Assembly (NCBI RefSeq): GCF_900109855.1
Contig: NZ_FOBO01000006.1
Span: 62,001 to 126,000, forward strand
Reading direction: 5' to 3'
Length of the DNA stretch: 64,000 nucleotides
Source: Roseovarius tolerans
GTDB taxonomy: Bacteria > Pseudomonadota > Alphaproteobacteria > Rhodobacterales > Rhodobacteraceae
Shown: positions 1 to 8,273 of the stretch, piece by piece
Numbering within the stretch: position 1 is the stretch's first letter
Layout: every line of letters starts with the position of its first letter
Program-made: the position numbers and the translations under genes
Notes under the pieces: generated by a model
The model's input: only the letters and a program-made list of their open reading frames with translations
Told to the model about the DNA's origin: nothing
Databases searched by the model: none

Positions 1-1334
1 TCGAGGCGTCGAAATCCTCGTCGGAATTTGACAAGCTGACCCGCGATGAAGAGGTGCTGGCCTATCTGCCGATGGCCTGGGTCGGCGATTTCATCTTTTC
101 CATCGGGCAGGCCTATTGGTGCGGCTTCTGCGTCAACTGCCCCGAGAGCCCCGAGACCATGCAGACCGACCTGCGCGAGATCGGGCCGACCTATTACTTT
201 GCCCCACCGCGGGTGTTCGAGACGCAGTTGACCAACGTGATGATCCGGATGGAGGATTCGGGAAAGCTCAAGAAATGGCTGTTCGATCGCTTCATGGCGC
301 ATGCGCGCCGGGTGGGCCCGGCGATCCTTGATGGCAAGCCCGTGGGCGGGATGGACCGGCTGAAATATGCGCTTGGCAACCTCTTCATCTATGGCCCGCT
401 CAAGGATACGCTCGGGCTTGGCCGGGTGCGCGTAGGCTATACTGCCGGTGAGGCGATCGGGCCGGAAATCTTTGATTTCTACCGCTCGCTCGGCATCAAC
501 CTGAAACAGCTTTACGGCCAGACCGAGGCATCGGTGTTCATCACGCTGCAACCCGATGGCGAGGTTCGATCCGACACGGTGGGCGTGCCCGCACCGGGCG
601 TGGAGATCCGCATCAGCGACACCGGCGAGGTGTTCTATCGCGGGCCGGGGACGTTCGAGTATTATTACAAAAACGAGGAGAGCACCAAAAAGACCAAGGA
701 TTCAGAGGGTTGGGTTGCCACTGGCGACGCGGGCTTTTTCGAGGACGGCTCTGGCCACCTGCGGATCATCGACCGCGCCAAGGATGTCGGCAAGATGGCC
801 GACGGGCAGATGTTCGCGCCGAAATACGTCGAGAACAAGCTCAAGTTCTATCCCAATATCCTTGAGGCCGTGGTGTTCGGGCATCAGCGCGAACAGTGCA
901 GCGCCTTTATCAATATCGACCTGACGGCGGTCGGCAACTGGGCGGAGCGCAACAATATCGGCTATGCGTCCTATCAGGAACTGGCCGGAAACCCGCGTGT
1001 GCTCGACATGATCCAGAGCCATGTGGAGGAGGTCAATCGCAGCCTCGCCGATGACCCGATGCTGAGCCATTGCCAGGTGCATCGCTTCCTCGTGCTGCAC
1101 AAGGAACTCGATGCCGATGACGGCGAGATGACCCGCACGCGCAAGGTGCGGCGGGGCGTGATTTCCGAGAAGTTCGAGGATCTTCTGGGCGCGCTCTATG
1201 ATGGATCGAGTGAGATTTTTACCACGACCGAGGTCACATATGAGGACGGGCGCAAGGGCGCGATCAGCGCCACGCTCCAGATCCGCGACGCGGCGGTGGT
1301 GCCGGTCGAGACAATAAAGGTGGCGGCGGAATGA
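1..1334 (+). CDS. Long-chain acyl-CoA synthetase (AMP-binding), 5' truncated by window edge
   Basis: The open frame runs in from the left edge (codons start at base 3), so about 443 C-terminal residues are present. Adenylate-forming motifs are visible: YGQTEAS, a TGDAGFFEDGSGHLRIIDR block around the hinge, and TRTRKVRR near the end, where the A10-type lysine is expected. The style resembles the FadD15/COG1022 branch rather than classical FadD. The expected reaction is ATP-dependent activation of a carboxylic acid to its CoA thioester; the substrate cannot be read from the sequence. The stop codon overlaps the start of the LivG-type ATPase (ATGA), so the gene leads or joins the transporter operon, which suggests that it activates the imported compound. 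That link is inference. Confidence 0.88.
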   Translation, partial: EASKSSSEFDKLTRDEEVLAYLPMAWVGDFIFSIGQAYWCGFCVNCPESPETMQTDLREIGPTYYFAPPRVFETQLTNVMIRMEDSGKLKKWLFDRFMAHARRVGPAILDGKPVGGMDRLKYALGNLFIYGPLKDTLGLGRVRVGYTAGEAIGPEIFDFYRSLGINLKQLYGQTEASVFITLQPDGEVRSDTVGVPAPGVEIRISDTGEVFYRGPGTFEYYYKNEESTKKTKDSEGWVATGDAGFFEDGSGHLRIIDRAKDVGKMADGQMFAPKYVENKLKFYPNILEAVVFGHQREQCSAFINIDLTAVGNWAERNNIGYASYQELAGNPRVLDMIQSHVEEVNRSLADDPMLSHCQVHRFLVLHKELDADDGEMTRTRKVRRGVISEKFEDLLGALYDGSSEIFTTTEVTYEDGRKGAISATLQIRDAAVVPVETIKVAAE

Positions 1335-2152
1335 ACGATATGACACCTGACGGATACACCACCGAGGACGGTCGCAAGATCGGCGCGGTGGTGATGGAGA
1401 TGAGAAACATCACGCTGCGCTTCGGTGGGGTGGTGGCGATCCAGGATATCAGTTTCGACATCCGCGAGGGCGAGATCCGGGCCATTATCGGGCCCAACGG
1501 GGCTGGCAAATCCTCGATGCTCAACGTGATCAGCGGATTCTATCATCCGCAGGAGGGTGAGGTCTGGTACAAGGGCGCGAAGCGTCCGACGATGAAGCCC
1601 TACGAGGTGGCGCAGCAGGGCATCGCGCGTACCTTTCAGAATATCGCGCTGTTTGAGGGGATGACGGTGCTCGACAACGTGATGACGGGCCGTATCCGGC
1701 AGATGAGCGCAGGGCTGCTGTCACAGGCGATCTGGAAGGGAAAGGCCGAACGCGAAGAGGTCGAGAACCGAGAAGTCGTTGAAAAGATAATAGATTTTCT
1801 GGAAATTCAGCATATCCGCAAGACCCCGGTGGGGCGGCTGCCTTACGGTCTCAAGAAGCGGGTGGAGCTGGCGCGGGCGCTGGCGGCGGAGCCGTCGATC
1901 CTGCTGCTGGACGAGCCGATGGCGGGGATGAACGTCGAGGAAAAGGAGGACATGAGCCGCTTTATCCTTGATGTGAATGACGAATTCGGGACCACGATTG
2001 CCCTGATCGAGCATGACATGGGCGTGGTCATGGACCTCAGCGACCGGGTGGTCGTGATGGATTATGGCAAGAAGATCGGCGATGGCTCGCCCGACGAGGT
2101 GCGCCAGAATCAGGCGGTGATCGACGCCTATCTGGGGGTGGCGCATGACTGA
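1331..2152 (+). CDS. ABC transporter ATP-binding protein, LivG type
   Basis: This 273-residue ATPase belongs to the branched-chain amino acid (HAAT) transporter class. Walker A is GPNGAGKS at residues 54-61, Walker B LLLDEP near 191-196, and the signature region reads PYGLKKRVELARAL, as in LivG-like proteins. It overlaps the upstream acyl-CoA synthetase by ATGA. The first 20 residues are longer than in most LivG proteins, and Met22 or Met24 could be an alternative start, but the overlap favours the first ATG. With LivH, LivM, LivF and a binding protein downstream, it completes one importer. The flanking CoA ligases make a carboxylic or aromatic acid a likelier substrate than leucine (inference). 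Confidence 0.9.
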   Translation: MNDMTPDGYTTEDGRKIGAVVMEMRNITLRFGGVVAIQDISFDIREGEIRAIIGPNGAGKSSMLNVISGFYHPQEGEVWYKGAKRPTMKPYEVAQQGIARTFQNIALFEGMTVLDNVMTGRIRQMSAGLLSQAIWKGKAEREEVENREVVEKIIDFLEIQHIRKTPVGRLPYGLKKRVELARALAAEPSILLLDEPMAGMNVEEKEDMSRFILDVNDEFGTTIALIEHDMGVVMDLSDRVVVMDYGKKIGDGSPDEVRQNQAVIDAYLGVAHD

Positions 2153-2161
2153 TTTTTCCAC

Positions 2162-2200
2162 GTCGGTAACATGTCGGTATCGCGTCGGTATTGCGTCGGT
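2162..2200. repeat. Four GTCGGT repeats at exact 11-bp spacing
   Basis: The 83-bp gap between livG-like and livH-like genes carries GTCGGT at 2162, 2173, 2184 and 2195, each exactly 11 bp after the last. Flanking bases are also partly conserved (GTCGGTAT, CGCGTCGGT). The livH ribosome-binding site follows about 20 bp later. The spacing places the hexamers on nearly the same DNA face. The function is unknown. Confidence 0.75.
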
Positions 2201-2235
2201 GCCGCAGAGCAACACGAAAAACGGAGGCTTGCGCC

Positions 2236-3225
2236 ATGCCTGAGCAGTTTATCTGGGGAATGGAAGTGTTCCTGAACGGGCTCATGGCCGGGGTGCTCTA
2301 TGCGCTGGTGGCGCTCGGCTTCGTGCTGATCTTCAAGGCCTCGGGCATCTTCAATTTCGCGCAGGGCGTGCTCGCGCTCTTCGCGGCCTTGACGCTCGTC
2401 GGGATCATGGAGGGGCAGGTGCCGTTCAGTCACCTGATCAACGCGGTCTTCGGCACCGATGTGCATTATTTCGGATGGAACGTGCCGGCGCTGGGCGCGA
2501 TCCTGCTGACTATGGTGGTCATGGTGGCGCTGGCCTGGGCGGTCAATCAGTTCATCTTTCGCCATCTTGTCGGGCAGGAGCCTATCATCCTCTTCATGGC
2601 CACGATTGGTCTGGCCTATTTCCTCGAAGGGTTCGGGGACATGATGTGGGGCTCTGACATCAAGAAACTGGATGTCGGCCTGCCGCAGGGCATCAACAGT
2701 GCCATCGACGAGGTAACCTACAACATCTTCGGCTATGGCTTCTTCATCGACAATCTCGATCTGTGGGCCACGCTGGTGGCGGCGCTGCTGGTGATCGCGC
2801 TGGTGCTCTTTGCGCAGTTCTCCAAGCATGGCCGGGCGATGCGCGCGGTGGCGGACGACCATCAGGCGGCGCTGTCGGTGGGTATCTCGCTCAAGTTCAT
2901 CTGGGTGATGGTCTGGTCGCTGGCCGGTTTTGTGGCGTTGGTCGCGGGCATCATGTGGGGCACCAAATCGGGGGTGCAGTTCTCGCTGTCGCTGATCGCG
3001 CTCAAGGCGCTGCCGGTGCTGATGCTGGGCGGGTTCACCTCGATCCCCGGTGCCATTGTCGGCGGGCTGATCATCGGGGTCGGTGAAAAGCTGTTCGAGT
3101 TCCTGATTGGCGCGCCCTATCTGGGCGGAGCCACGGAAATCTGGTTCGCCTATGTGCTGGCGCTCGTCTTTCTGGTGTTCCGGCCGCAGGGCCTGTTTGG
3201 GGAGAAGATCATTGAGCGCGTTTGA
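2236..3225 (+). CDS. ABC transporter permease, LivH type
   Basis: This 329-residue, very hydrophobic protein opens with MPEQFIWGMEVFLNGLMAG and continues into the LivH signature region (LYALVALGFVLIFKASG). About eight membrane segments can be counted. The ATG at 2236 follows a good Shine-Dalgarno (ACGGAGG, 2221-2227); the frame is open 15 codons further upstream but has no comparable site. It should pair with LivM in the inner membrane. The preceding gap holds an 11-bp-phased repeat, so this junction may be a control point inside the operon. Confidence 0.9.
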   Translation: MPEQFIWGMEVFLNGLMAGVLYALVALGFVLIFKASGIFNFAQGVLALFAALTLVGIMEGQVPFSHLINAVFGTDVHYFGWNVPALGAILLTMVVMVALAWAVNQFIFRHLVGQEPIILFMATIGLAYFLEGFGDMMWGSDIKKLDVGLPQGINSAIDEVTYNIFGYGFFIDNLDLWATLVAALLVIALVLFAQFSKHGRAMRAVADDHQAALSVGISLKFIWVMVWSLAGFVALVAGIMWGTKSGVQFSLSLIALKALPVLMLGGFTSIPGAIVGGLIIGVGEKLFEFLIGAPYLGGATEIWFAYVLALVFLVFRPQGLFGEKIIERV

Positions 3226-3309
3226 CAAGAGCCGTGCGGGCGACCGCGTGTCGCTGCGCGCCACGACACCCGCCCACCCAGGCCTACCTTCGATGCGGGA
3301 GGCGGTGAG

Positions 3310-3564
3310 ATGCAAAAGCTGATTGCGATTGCCAATGTGGTGGCCTGGGCCGGGTTCTGGTCCTTCGGGTATCTGGCGTTCAGCGCAGGGCCCGATCAGA
3401 GCGGGCAGATGGTGATTGCCGCCGTGCTGGCCGCGCTTGGCGGCGGGGTGGGCATGCTGGCCTATTTCTGGCTGGTGCGCCACACCGAGGCGACGGGCTA
3501 TGCCAAGCCCGCCAACCGCGCGGAAAAGCGCGACGACGACGAGATTCATGGGGAGGTGCTCTGA
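3310..3564 (+). CDS. Small two-helix membrane protein between LivH and LivM
   Basis: This 84-residue protein has two predicted membrane helices (about residues 5-25 and 34-56) and a charged cytoplasmic-looking tail ending AEKRDDDEIHGEVL. A strong ribosome-binding site (GGAGGCGGTGAG) precedes the ATG, and the ATG of livM lies one base after its stop, so translation is probably coupled. I do not recognise a family. Its place between the two permeases suggests an accessory subunit of this transporter, but nothing in the sequence proves it. Reading in the other frames here is shadow coding. Confidence 0.75.
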   Translation: MQKLIAIANVVAWAGFWSFGYLAFSAGPDQSGQMVIAAVLAALGGGVGMLAYFWLVRHTEATGYAKPANRAEKRDDDEIHGEVL

Positions 3565-3565
3565 A

Positions 3566-4642
3566 ATGTTTTACCGTGAAGCAGGGGATTTCAAGACCTC
3601 CTATACCGACGACAGCCAGACCTTTCCGATCAAGTTCGACCGCTACCGCTATTATGTGGTTCTTGTCTTGGCCTTTGCCGTGGTGCCCTTCGTCATCAAT
3701 GACTATTGGGTGAACGCGGTCTTCCTGCCGTTCCTGATCTATTCGATCGCAGCCATCGGCCTCAATATCCTTGTGGGCTATTGCGGGCAGGTGAGCCTTG
3801 GTACCGGCGGGTTCATGGCGGTGGGGGCTTATGCGGTCTACAAGCTGATGGTCGCGTTTCCCGAGGTCAGCATCTTTTTCCACGTCATCCTCGCGGGTGG
3901 GATCACGGCGGGGGTCTGCGTGCTCTTTGGTCTGCCAAGCTTGCGGATCAAGGGGTTCTACCTGGCCGTGGCGACCTTGGCGGCGCAGTTCTTTCTGGTG
4001 TGGATCTTCAACCGTGTGGGGTGGTTCTACAACTACTCGGCCTCGGGGCAGATCAACGCGCCCGAGCGGACCGTGTTCGGTGTCCCGGTCACCGGGGCGG
4101 AGACCGCGCCCTGGGCGGCCTACATCTTTTGCCTCGTCTTCGTCGTCGCCTCGGCGATCATTGCGCGTAACCTGACGCGCGGCATGGCGGGGCGCAAATG
4201 GATGGCCATTCGCGACATGGATATCGCCGCCGAGATCATCGGGGTGAACCCGCTGAAGGCCAAGCTGTCGGCCTTTGCCGTGTCGGGCTTTTTCGTCGGG
4301 CTGTCGGGGGCGCTGTTCTTTGCGGTCTACCTCGGGGCCGTCGAGGTGGGCGAGGCGTTCGGCATCAACAAGTCGTTCCTTGTGCTCTTCATGGTGATCA
4401 TCGGCGGCCTTGGCTCGATCTTCGGCAGCTTTGCCGGGGCGGCGTTCCTGGTGCTGTTGCCGGTTCTCTTGAAGAACACGCTGGTGGGGGGGCTTGGCTG
4501 GCCCACGGACCTCGCGGCGCATCTGGAGTTCATGATCGTGGGGGGGCTGATCATCATCTTCCTGATCGCGGAACCGCATGGCCTGGCGCAACTGTGGCGC
4601 GTGGCCAAGGAGAAACTGAGACTTTGGCCCTTCCCGCATTAG
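3566..4642 (+). CDS. ABC transporter permease, LivM type
   Basis: The protein has 358 residues and about nine membrane segments. The central block NILVGYCGQVSLGTGGFMAV is the hallmark of LivM-type permeases, and the late loop GVNPLKAKLSAFAVSG is the EAA-like contact with the ATPases. The ATG at 3566 follows GGGGAGGT with one base between it and the preceding small gene. The frame is open for 50 more codons upstream, but that stretch overlaps the small protein and reads as shadow sequence. It forms the permease dimer with LivH. Confidence 0.9.
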   Translation: MFYREAGDFKTSYTDDSQTFPIKFDRYRYYVVLVLAFAVVPFVINDYWVNAVFLPFLIYSIAAIGLNILVGYCGQVSLGTGGFMAVGAYAVYKLMVAFPEVSIFFHVILAGGITAGVCVLFGLPSLRIKGFYLAVATLAAQFFLVWIFNRVGWFYNYSASGQINAPERTVFGVPVTGAETAPWAAYIFCLVFVVASAIIARNLTRGMAGRKWMAIRDMDIAAEIIGVNPLKAKLSAFAVSGFFVGLSGALFFAVYLGAVEVGEAFGINKSFLVLFMVIIGGLGSIFGSFAGAAFLVLLPVLLKNTLVGGLGWPTDLAAHLEFMIVGGLIIIFLIAEPHGLAQLWRVAKEKLRLWPFPH

Positions 4643-4720
4643 GGCGGGGCAACAGGATTGGGCGCGGGAGGCCGCGTTCAAGACGAGACATCGGATAAAA
4701 ACCAAGGGAGGATAATACCG

Positions 4721-6007
4721 ATGAGACAGAAACTGATGACGGCCGCGGCCGTCGCCATGATGGCGGCAAGCCCGGCGCTGGCCGAGCTGACCATCGTCGA
4801 CACGAGCTATCGCACCGGGCCTTATGCCGCGAACGGTATCCCGTTCTCGGATGGGTATCAGGATTACTTTACCCTGCTCAACGAGCGCGACGGCGGTATC
4901 GGCGGCGAGATGATCAACCTCGTCGAATGCGAGACCGGCTATAACACCGAGAAGGGCGTGGAGTGCTACGAGGCCACCAAGAACGCGGGCGACGGCGCGC
5001 TGGTCTATCAGCCGCTTTCGACGGGCATCACCTATCAGCTGATCCCCAAGGCGACCGCCGATGGTATCCCGCTTCATACCATGGGTTACGGACGCACCTC
5101 GGCCAAGAATGGTGAGGTCTTCAAGTGGGTGTTCAACTATCCGGCCAACTACTGGGACGGGGCGAGCCACGCGATCACCCATATCCTGAACGAGAATGGC
5201 GGCGATATCTCGGGGCGCAAGATCGCGCTGGTCTATCACAACTCGGCCTATGGCAAGGAGCCGATCCGCACGCTGGAGAACCTCGCCGAAAAGCACGGCT
5301 TTGAGCTGACGCTGCTGCCCGTCGACCATCCCGGTCAGGAGCAGAAATCGCAATGGCTGCAAATCCGTCGCGAGAAGCCCGACAACGTGATCATGTGGGG
5401 CTGGGGCGTGATGAATCAGGTCGCGATTCAGGAGGCCGTGAACATCCGTTTTCCGATGGATCAGTTCATCGGCATCTGGTGGTCGGGGTCCGAGAATGAC
5501 GTGAAGCCTGCGGGCGACCGGGCCGATGGCTACAAGGCGCTGACCTTCCACAACCTCGGCGACGATTACCCGGTTTACGCGGATATTCAGGAGCATGTCG
5601 TGGACACCGGCAAGGCCGCGGGTGCGGGCGATCAGGTGGGCACAGTGCTCTATAACCGGGGGATGTATGCCGCGATGCTGGCAGCCGAGGCCGTGAAGAC
5701 CGCGCAGGAGATGCACGGCGTGACCGCGATCAGTGCAGCCCAGATGCGCGACGGCATGGAGAACCTGGAGATGACCGAAGAGAAGATGGCGGCCCTTGGC
5801 CTGCCGAACTTCGGCCCCGAGTTCAAGGTGTCCTGCGAGAACCACGGTGGCAACGGCTTTGGTGCTGTGTCGCAGTGGGATGCGGAAGCCGGTGAGTTCA
5901 CCCTGATCACTGACTATTACCAATCGGATCAGGAGATCATCGGCAAGCTGGTGGCCGAGGATTCGGCGCAGTTCGCCGAGGAGAACGGGATCGAGCCGGG
6001 CTGCTGA
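4721..6007 (+). CDS. Periplasmic substrate-binding protein of the LivK/type-1 fold (ABC importer)
   Basis: This 428-residue protein starts with a clear signal peptide (basic MRQK, hydrophobic core, SPALA cleavage site near residue 21) after a good site AAGGGAGGATAAT. The mature part reads as a type-1 periplasmic ligand-binding protein (peripla_BP_6 style): an N-terminal lobe with GYNTEKGVECYEATKN and a second lobe with KIALVYHNSAYGKEP. It lacks the typical short leucine-binding look and resembles binding proteins found with acyl-CoA ligases, so an aromatic or other organic acid ligand is likely (inference). It stands between livM and livF in one operon. Confidence 0.9.
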   Translation: MRQKLMTAAAVAMMAASPALAELTIVDTSYRTGPYAANGIPFSDGYQDYFTLLNERDGGIGGEMINLVECETGYNTEKGVECYEATKNAGDGALVYQPLSTGITYQLIPKATADGIPLHTMGYGRTSAKNGEVFKWVFNYPANYWDGASHAITHILNENGGDISGRKIALVYHNSAYGKEPIRTLENLAEKHGFELTLLPVDHPGQEQKSQWLQIRREKPDNVIMWGWGVMNQVAIQEAVNIRFPMDQFIGIWWSGSENDVKPAGDRADGYKALTFHNLGDDYPVYADIQEHVVDTGKAAGAGDQVGTVLYNRGMYAAMLAAEAVKTAQEMHGVTAISAAQMRDGMENLEMTEEKMAALGLPNFGPEFKVSCENHGGNGFGAVSQWDAEAGEFTLITDYYQSDQEIIGKLVAEDSAQFAEENGIEPGC

Positions 6008-6022
6008 GCCGGATCATTTCCT

Positions 6023-6050
6023 CCCGGTCGCGGTGCATGCCGCGGCCGGG
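6023..6050 (+). terminator. Stable hairpin after the binding-protein gene (partial terminator or mRNA stabiliser)
   Basis: CCCGGTCGCGG can pair with CCGCGGCCGGG (one wobble) around a short loop, 16 bases after the binding-protein stop. A T-run (6062-6066) begins 11 bases after the stem, too far for a canonical intrinsic terminator. Such a hairpin would let the binding protein be made in excess of the downstream LivF. Confidence 0.45.
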
Positions 6051-6054
6051 GCAC

Positions 6055-6080
6055 TTGAGTATTTTTGGAAAGATGAAGAC
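6055..6080 (+). repeat. Dispersed TGAGTATTT...AAGATGAAG motif, copy 1
   Basis: TTGAGTATTTTTGG followed by AAAGATGAAGAC lies between the binding-protein stop and the livF start. Closely related strings occur at 22205-22230 and 47520-47547, each also just after a plus-strand stop codon. Confidence 0.6.
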
Positions 6081-6116
6081 GGGGCGGTCCCTGTCTGTCT
6101 GCGACGGAGAGCTTTG

Positions 6117-6941
6117 ATGCTGGATGCAAGCCCGAGTGACGAGACCCTTCTCGAGGTCAACAATATCGAGGTGATCTACAATCACGTGATCCTCGTGCTC
6201 AAGGGCGTGAGCCTGAGCGTGCCGAAGGGTGGGATCACCGCACTGCTGGGCGGCAACGGGGCGGGCAAGACCACCACGCTGAAGGCGATCTCGAACCTGC
6301 TGAAATCCGAGCGCGGCGAGGTGACCAAGGGCACGATCCACTATCGCGGCGAGCGGGTGCAGGATCTGCTGACCTCGGATCTGGTGAAAAAGGGCGTGGT
6401 GCAGGTGATGGAGGGGCGGCATTGCTTCGAGCATCTGACCGTCGAGGAGAACCTGCTGACCGGGGCCTATACGCGGGGCGTGAGCCGGGGCGAGATCGAT
6501 GCCGATCTGAACATGGTTTACGACTATTTTCCGCGCCTCAAAGAGCGCCGCAAGTCACAGGCGGGCTATACCTCGGGCGGGGAGCAGCAGATGGTGGCGA
6601 TCGGGCGCGCACTTATGAGCCGCCCCGAGACGATCCTGCTGGATGAGCCGTCGATGGGGCTGGCCCCGCAGCTGGTGGAGCAGATTTTCGGCATCGTGAA
6701 ATCGCTCAACGAGCAGCAGGGCTATACCTTTCTGCTGGCCGAGCAGAACACCAACGTCGCGCTGCGCTTCGCGCATTACGGCTATATTCTGGAGTCGGGC
6801 CGGGTGGTGATGGACGGGCCCGCCAAGGACCTGCGCGAGAACCCCGACGTCAAGGAATTCTATCTCGGCATGTCGGACGAGGGGCGCAAGAGCTTTCGCG
6901 ATGTGCGCAGCTATCGCCGCCGCAAGCGTTGGCTGGCGTGA
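6117..6941 (+). CDS. ABC transporter ATP-binding protein, LivF type
   Basis: This 274-residue ATPase has Walker A GGNGAGKT near residues 45-52, a signature SGGEQQMVAIGRAL and Walker B ILLDEPSMGLAP. The TSGGEQQ and LAEQNTNVALRFA segments are typical of LivF. The ATG at 6117 follows ACGGAGAG; an earlier in-frame ATG at 6033 would code through the dispersed motif and the hairpin and is rejected. The C-terminus carries an extra basic tail (YRRRKRWLA) beyond the usual LivF length. It pairs with the LivG-type ATPase on the permease dimer. Confidence 0.9.
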   Translation: MLDASPSDETLLEVNNIEVIYNHVILVLKGVSLSVPKGGITALLGGNGAGKTTTLKAISNLLKSERGEVTKGTIHYRGERVQDLLTSDLVKKGVVQVMEGRHCFEHLTVEENLLTGAYTRGVSRGEIDADLNMVYDYFPRLKERRKSQAGYTSGGEQQMVAIGRALMSRPETILLDEPSMGLAPQLVEQIFGIVKSLNEQQGYTFLLAEQNTNVALRFAHYGYILESGRVVMDGPAKDLRENPDVKEFYLGMSDEGRKSFRDVRSYRRRKRWLA

Positions 6942-6983
6942 GCCCGTTCGCGTTTCCCGAGACCCCCGCCAGAGGATGATGGC

Positions 6984-8204
6984 ATGACCGACTATTTCGA
7001 CGCCCAAGAGACCCGCAGCGCGGCGGACCGCGCCGAGGCGCTGGCGCGTGACCTGCCTGCGCAGATCGCGCGGGCGCAAGGATTGCCGGGCTATGGCGGG
7101 GCTTTGGACGGGGTGGAGCCGCAGCGTATCACCGATGCGGCGGCGCTCTCGGCGTTGCCGGTGTTGCGCAAGTCCGATCTGGGGCGGGCGCAGGGTGCGG
7201 CGGCACCGTTCGGCGGGCTGACCGGTCTGCCTGCCTCGGGCTTTGCGCATATTTTCCAATCCCCCGGCCCGATCTACGAGCCGGGCGGGGTGAGCCATGA
7301 CTGGTGGCGCGTCGGCCGGTTCCTGCATGCCTGTGGTGTGGGGCGTGGCGATATCGTGCAGAATTGTTTCGGCTATCACCTGACGCCTGCGGGCATGATT
7401 TTCGAGAACGGCGCGCGGGCGGTGGGGGCGGCGGTGCTGCCCGCAGGAACCGGCCAGACCGAGTTGCAGGCGCGCGCCGCGCATGACGTGGGCGTCACCG
7501 CCTATGCGGGCACGCCCGATTACCTGAAGGTCATTCTCGACAAGGCCGAGGAGATCGGGCTGGCCCTCAGGATCACCAAGGCGGCGGTGGGGGGCGGTGC
7601 GCTCTTCCCGTCCTTGCGCGCGGAATATGCGGAGCGCGGGATTCAATGCCTGCAATGCTATGCCACCGCCGATCTGGGCAATATCGCCTATGAGAGCGCC
7701 GCGCAGGAGGGGATGATCGTGGACGAGGGCGTAATCGTCGAGATCGTGACCCCCGGCACCGGCAATCCGGTCGCCCCCGGCGAGGTGGGCGAGGTGGTGG
7801 TGACCACGCTCAACCCCGATTACCCGCTCATTCGGTTCGCCACCGGCGATCTGAGTGCTGTGATGGAGGGGGAAAGCCCCTGCGGCCGTAGCAATATGCG
7901 CATCAAGGGCTGGATGGGCCGTGCCGATCAGACCACCAAGATCAAGGGCATGTTCGTGCGCCCCGAACAGGTGGCGGCGTTGGTGGCGCGCCACGATACG
8001 ATTTCGCGCGCCCGGGTGATTGCCAGCCGCGAGGGCGAGGCGGATGTGATGACCGTGCGGATCGAGGCCACGGGCGGTGAGGCCGATCACTATGCCGGGG
8101 CGGTGAGCGAGGTGCTCAAGCTCAAGGGCCGGATCGAGGTGGTGCCGCCGGGCAGCCTGCCCAATGACGGCAAGGTGATCGAGGATCTGCGCAGCTACGA
8201 GTGA
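6984..8204 (+). CDS. Phenylacetate-CoA ligase (PaaK)-like AMP-dependent ligase
   Basis: The 406-residue protein matches the PaaK branch of adenylate-forming enzymes: an N-terminal helical region, the YAGTPDYLKVILDKAEE block, CYATADLGNIAYE, and the C-terminal DQTTKIKGMFVRPEQV segment that precedes the small lid domain. It starts 42 bases after livF, on the same strand. PaaK relatives activate phenylacetate or other aromatic acids with CoA. With another CoA ligase at the operon's front, the cluster has two activating enzymes around one importer, so the substrate is probably a carboxylic acid, but I cannot say which. Confidence 0.82.
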   Translation: MTDYFDAQETRSAADRAEALARDLPAQIARAQGLPGYGGALDGVEPQRITDAAALSALPVLRKSDLGRAQGAAAPFGGLTGLPASGFAHIFQSPGPIYEPGGVSHDWWRVGRFLHACGVGRGDIVQNCFGYHLTPAGMIFENGARAVGAAVLPAGTGQTELQARAAHDVGVTAYAGTPDYLKVILDKAEEIGLALRITKAAVGGGALFPSLRAEYAERGIQCLQCYATADLGNIAYESAAQEGMIVDEGVIVEIVTPGTGNPVAPGEVGEVVVTTLNPDYPLIRFATGDLSAVMEGESPCGRSNMRIKGWMGRADQTTKIKGMFVRPEQVAALVARHDTISRARVIASREGEADVMTVRIEATGGEADHYAGAVSEVLKLKGRIEVVPPGSLPNDGKVIEDLRSYE

Positions 8205-8210
8205 GGTAGG

Positions 8211-8257
8211 CCGAAATCTTGAAAAGATTTCGGACCGCGATCTTTTGAAGATCGCGG
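8211..8257. repeat. Twin triloop hairpins, copy 1
   Basis: Two perfect 10-bp stems stand side by side: CCGAAATCTT / AAGATTTCGG with loop GAA (8211-8233) and CCGCGATCTT / AAGATCGCGG with loop TTG (8235-8257), separated by a single base. The element lies between the convergent PaaK-like and DadA-like genes. A close relative is at 42001-42046. No T-run follows either stem, so it is not a plain terminator. Confidence 0.8.
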
Positions 8258-8273
8258 GTACGTCGCGTGGGGA

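Noticed and set aside
2162..2200. Possible CRISPR array
   Set aside because: The unit is 6 bp with 5-bp gaps; there are no spacers of CRISPR length and no cas genes.
3380..5923. Open minus-strand frame of 847 codons opposite livM and the binding-protein gene
   Set aside because: It is antisense to two strongly supported genes; its composition (Arg, His, Gln rich, no motif) is what high third-position GC gives on the reverse strand.
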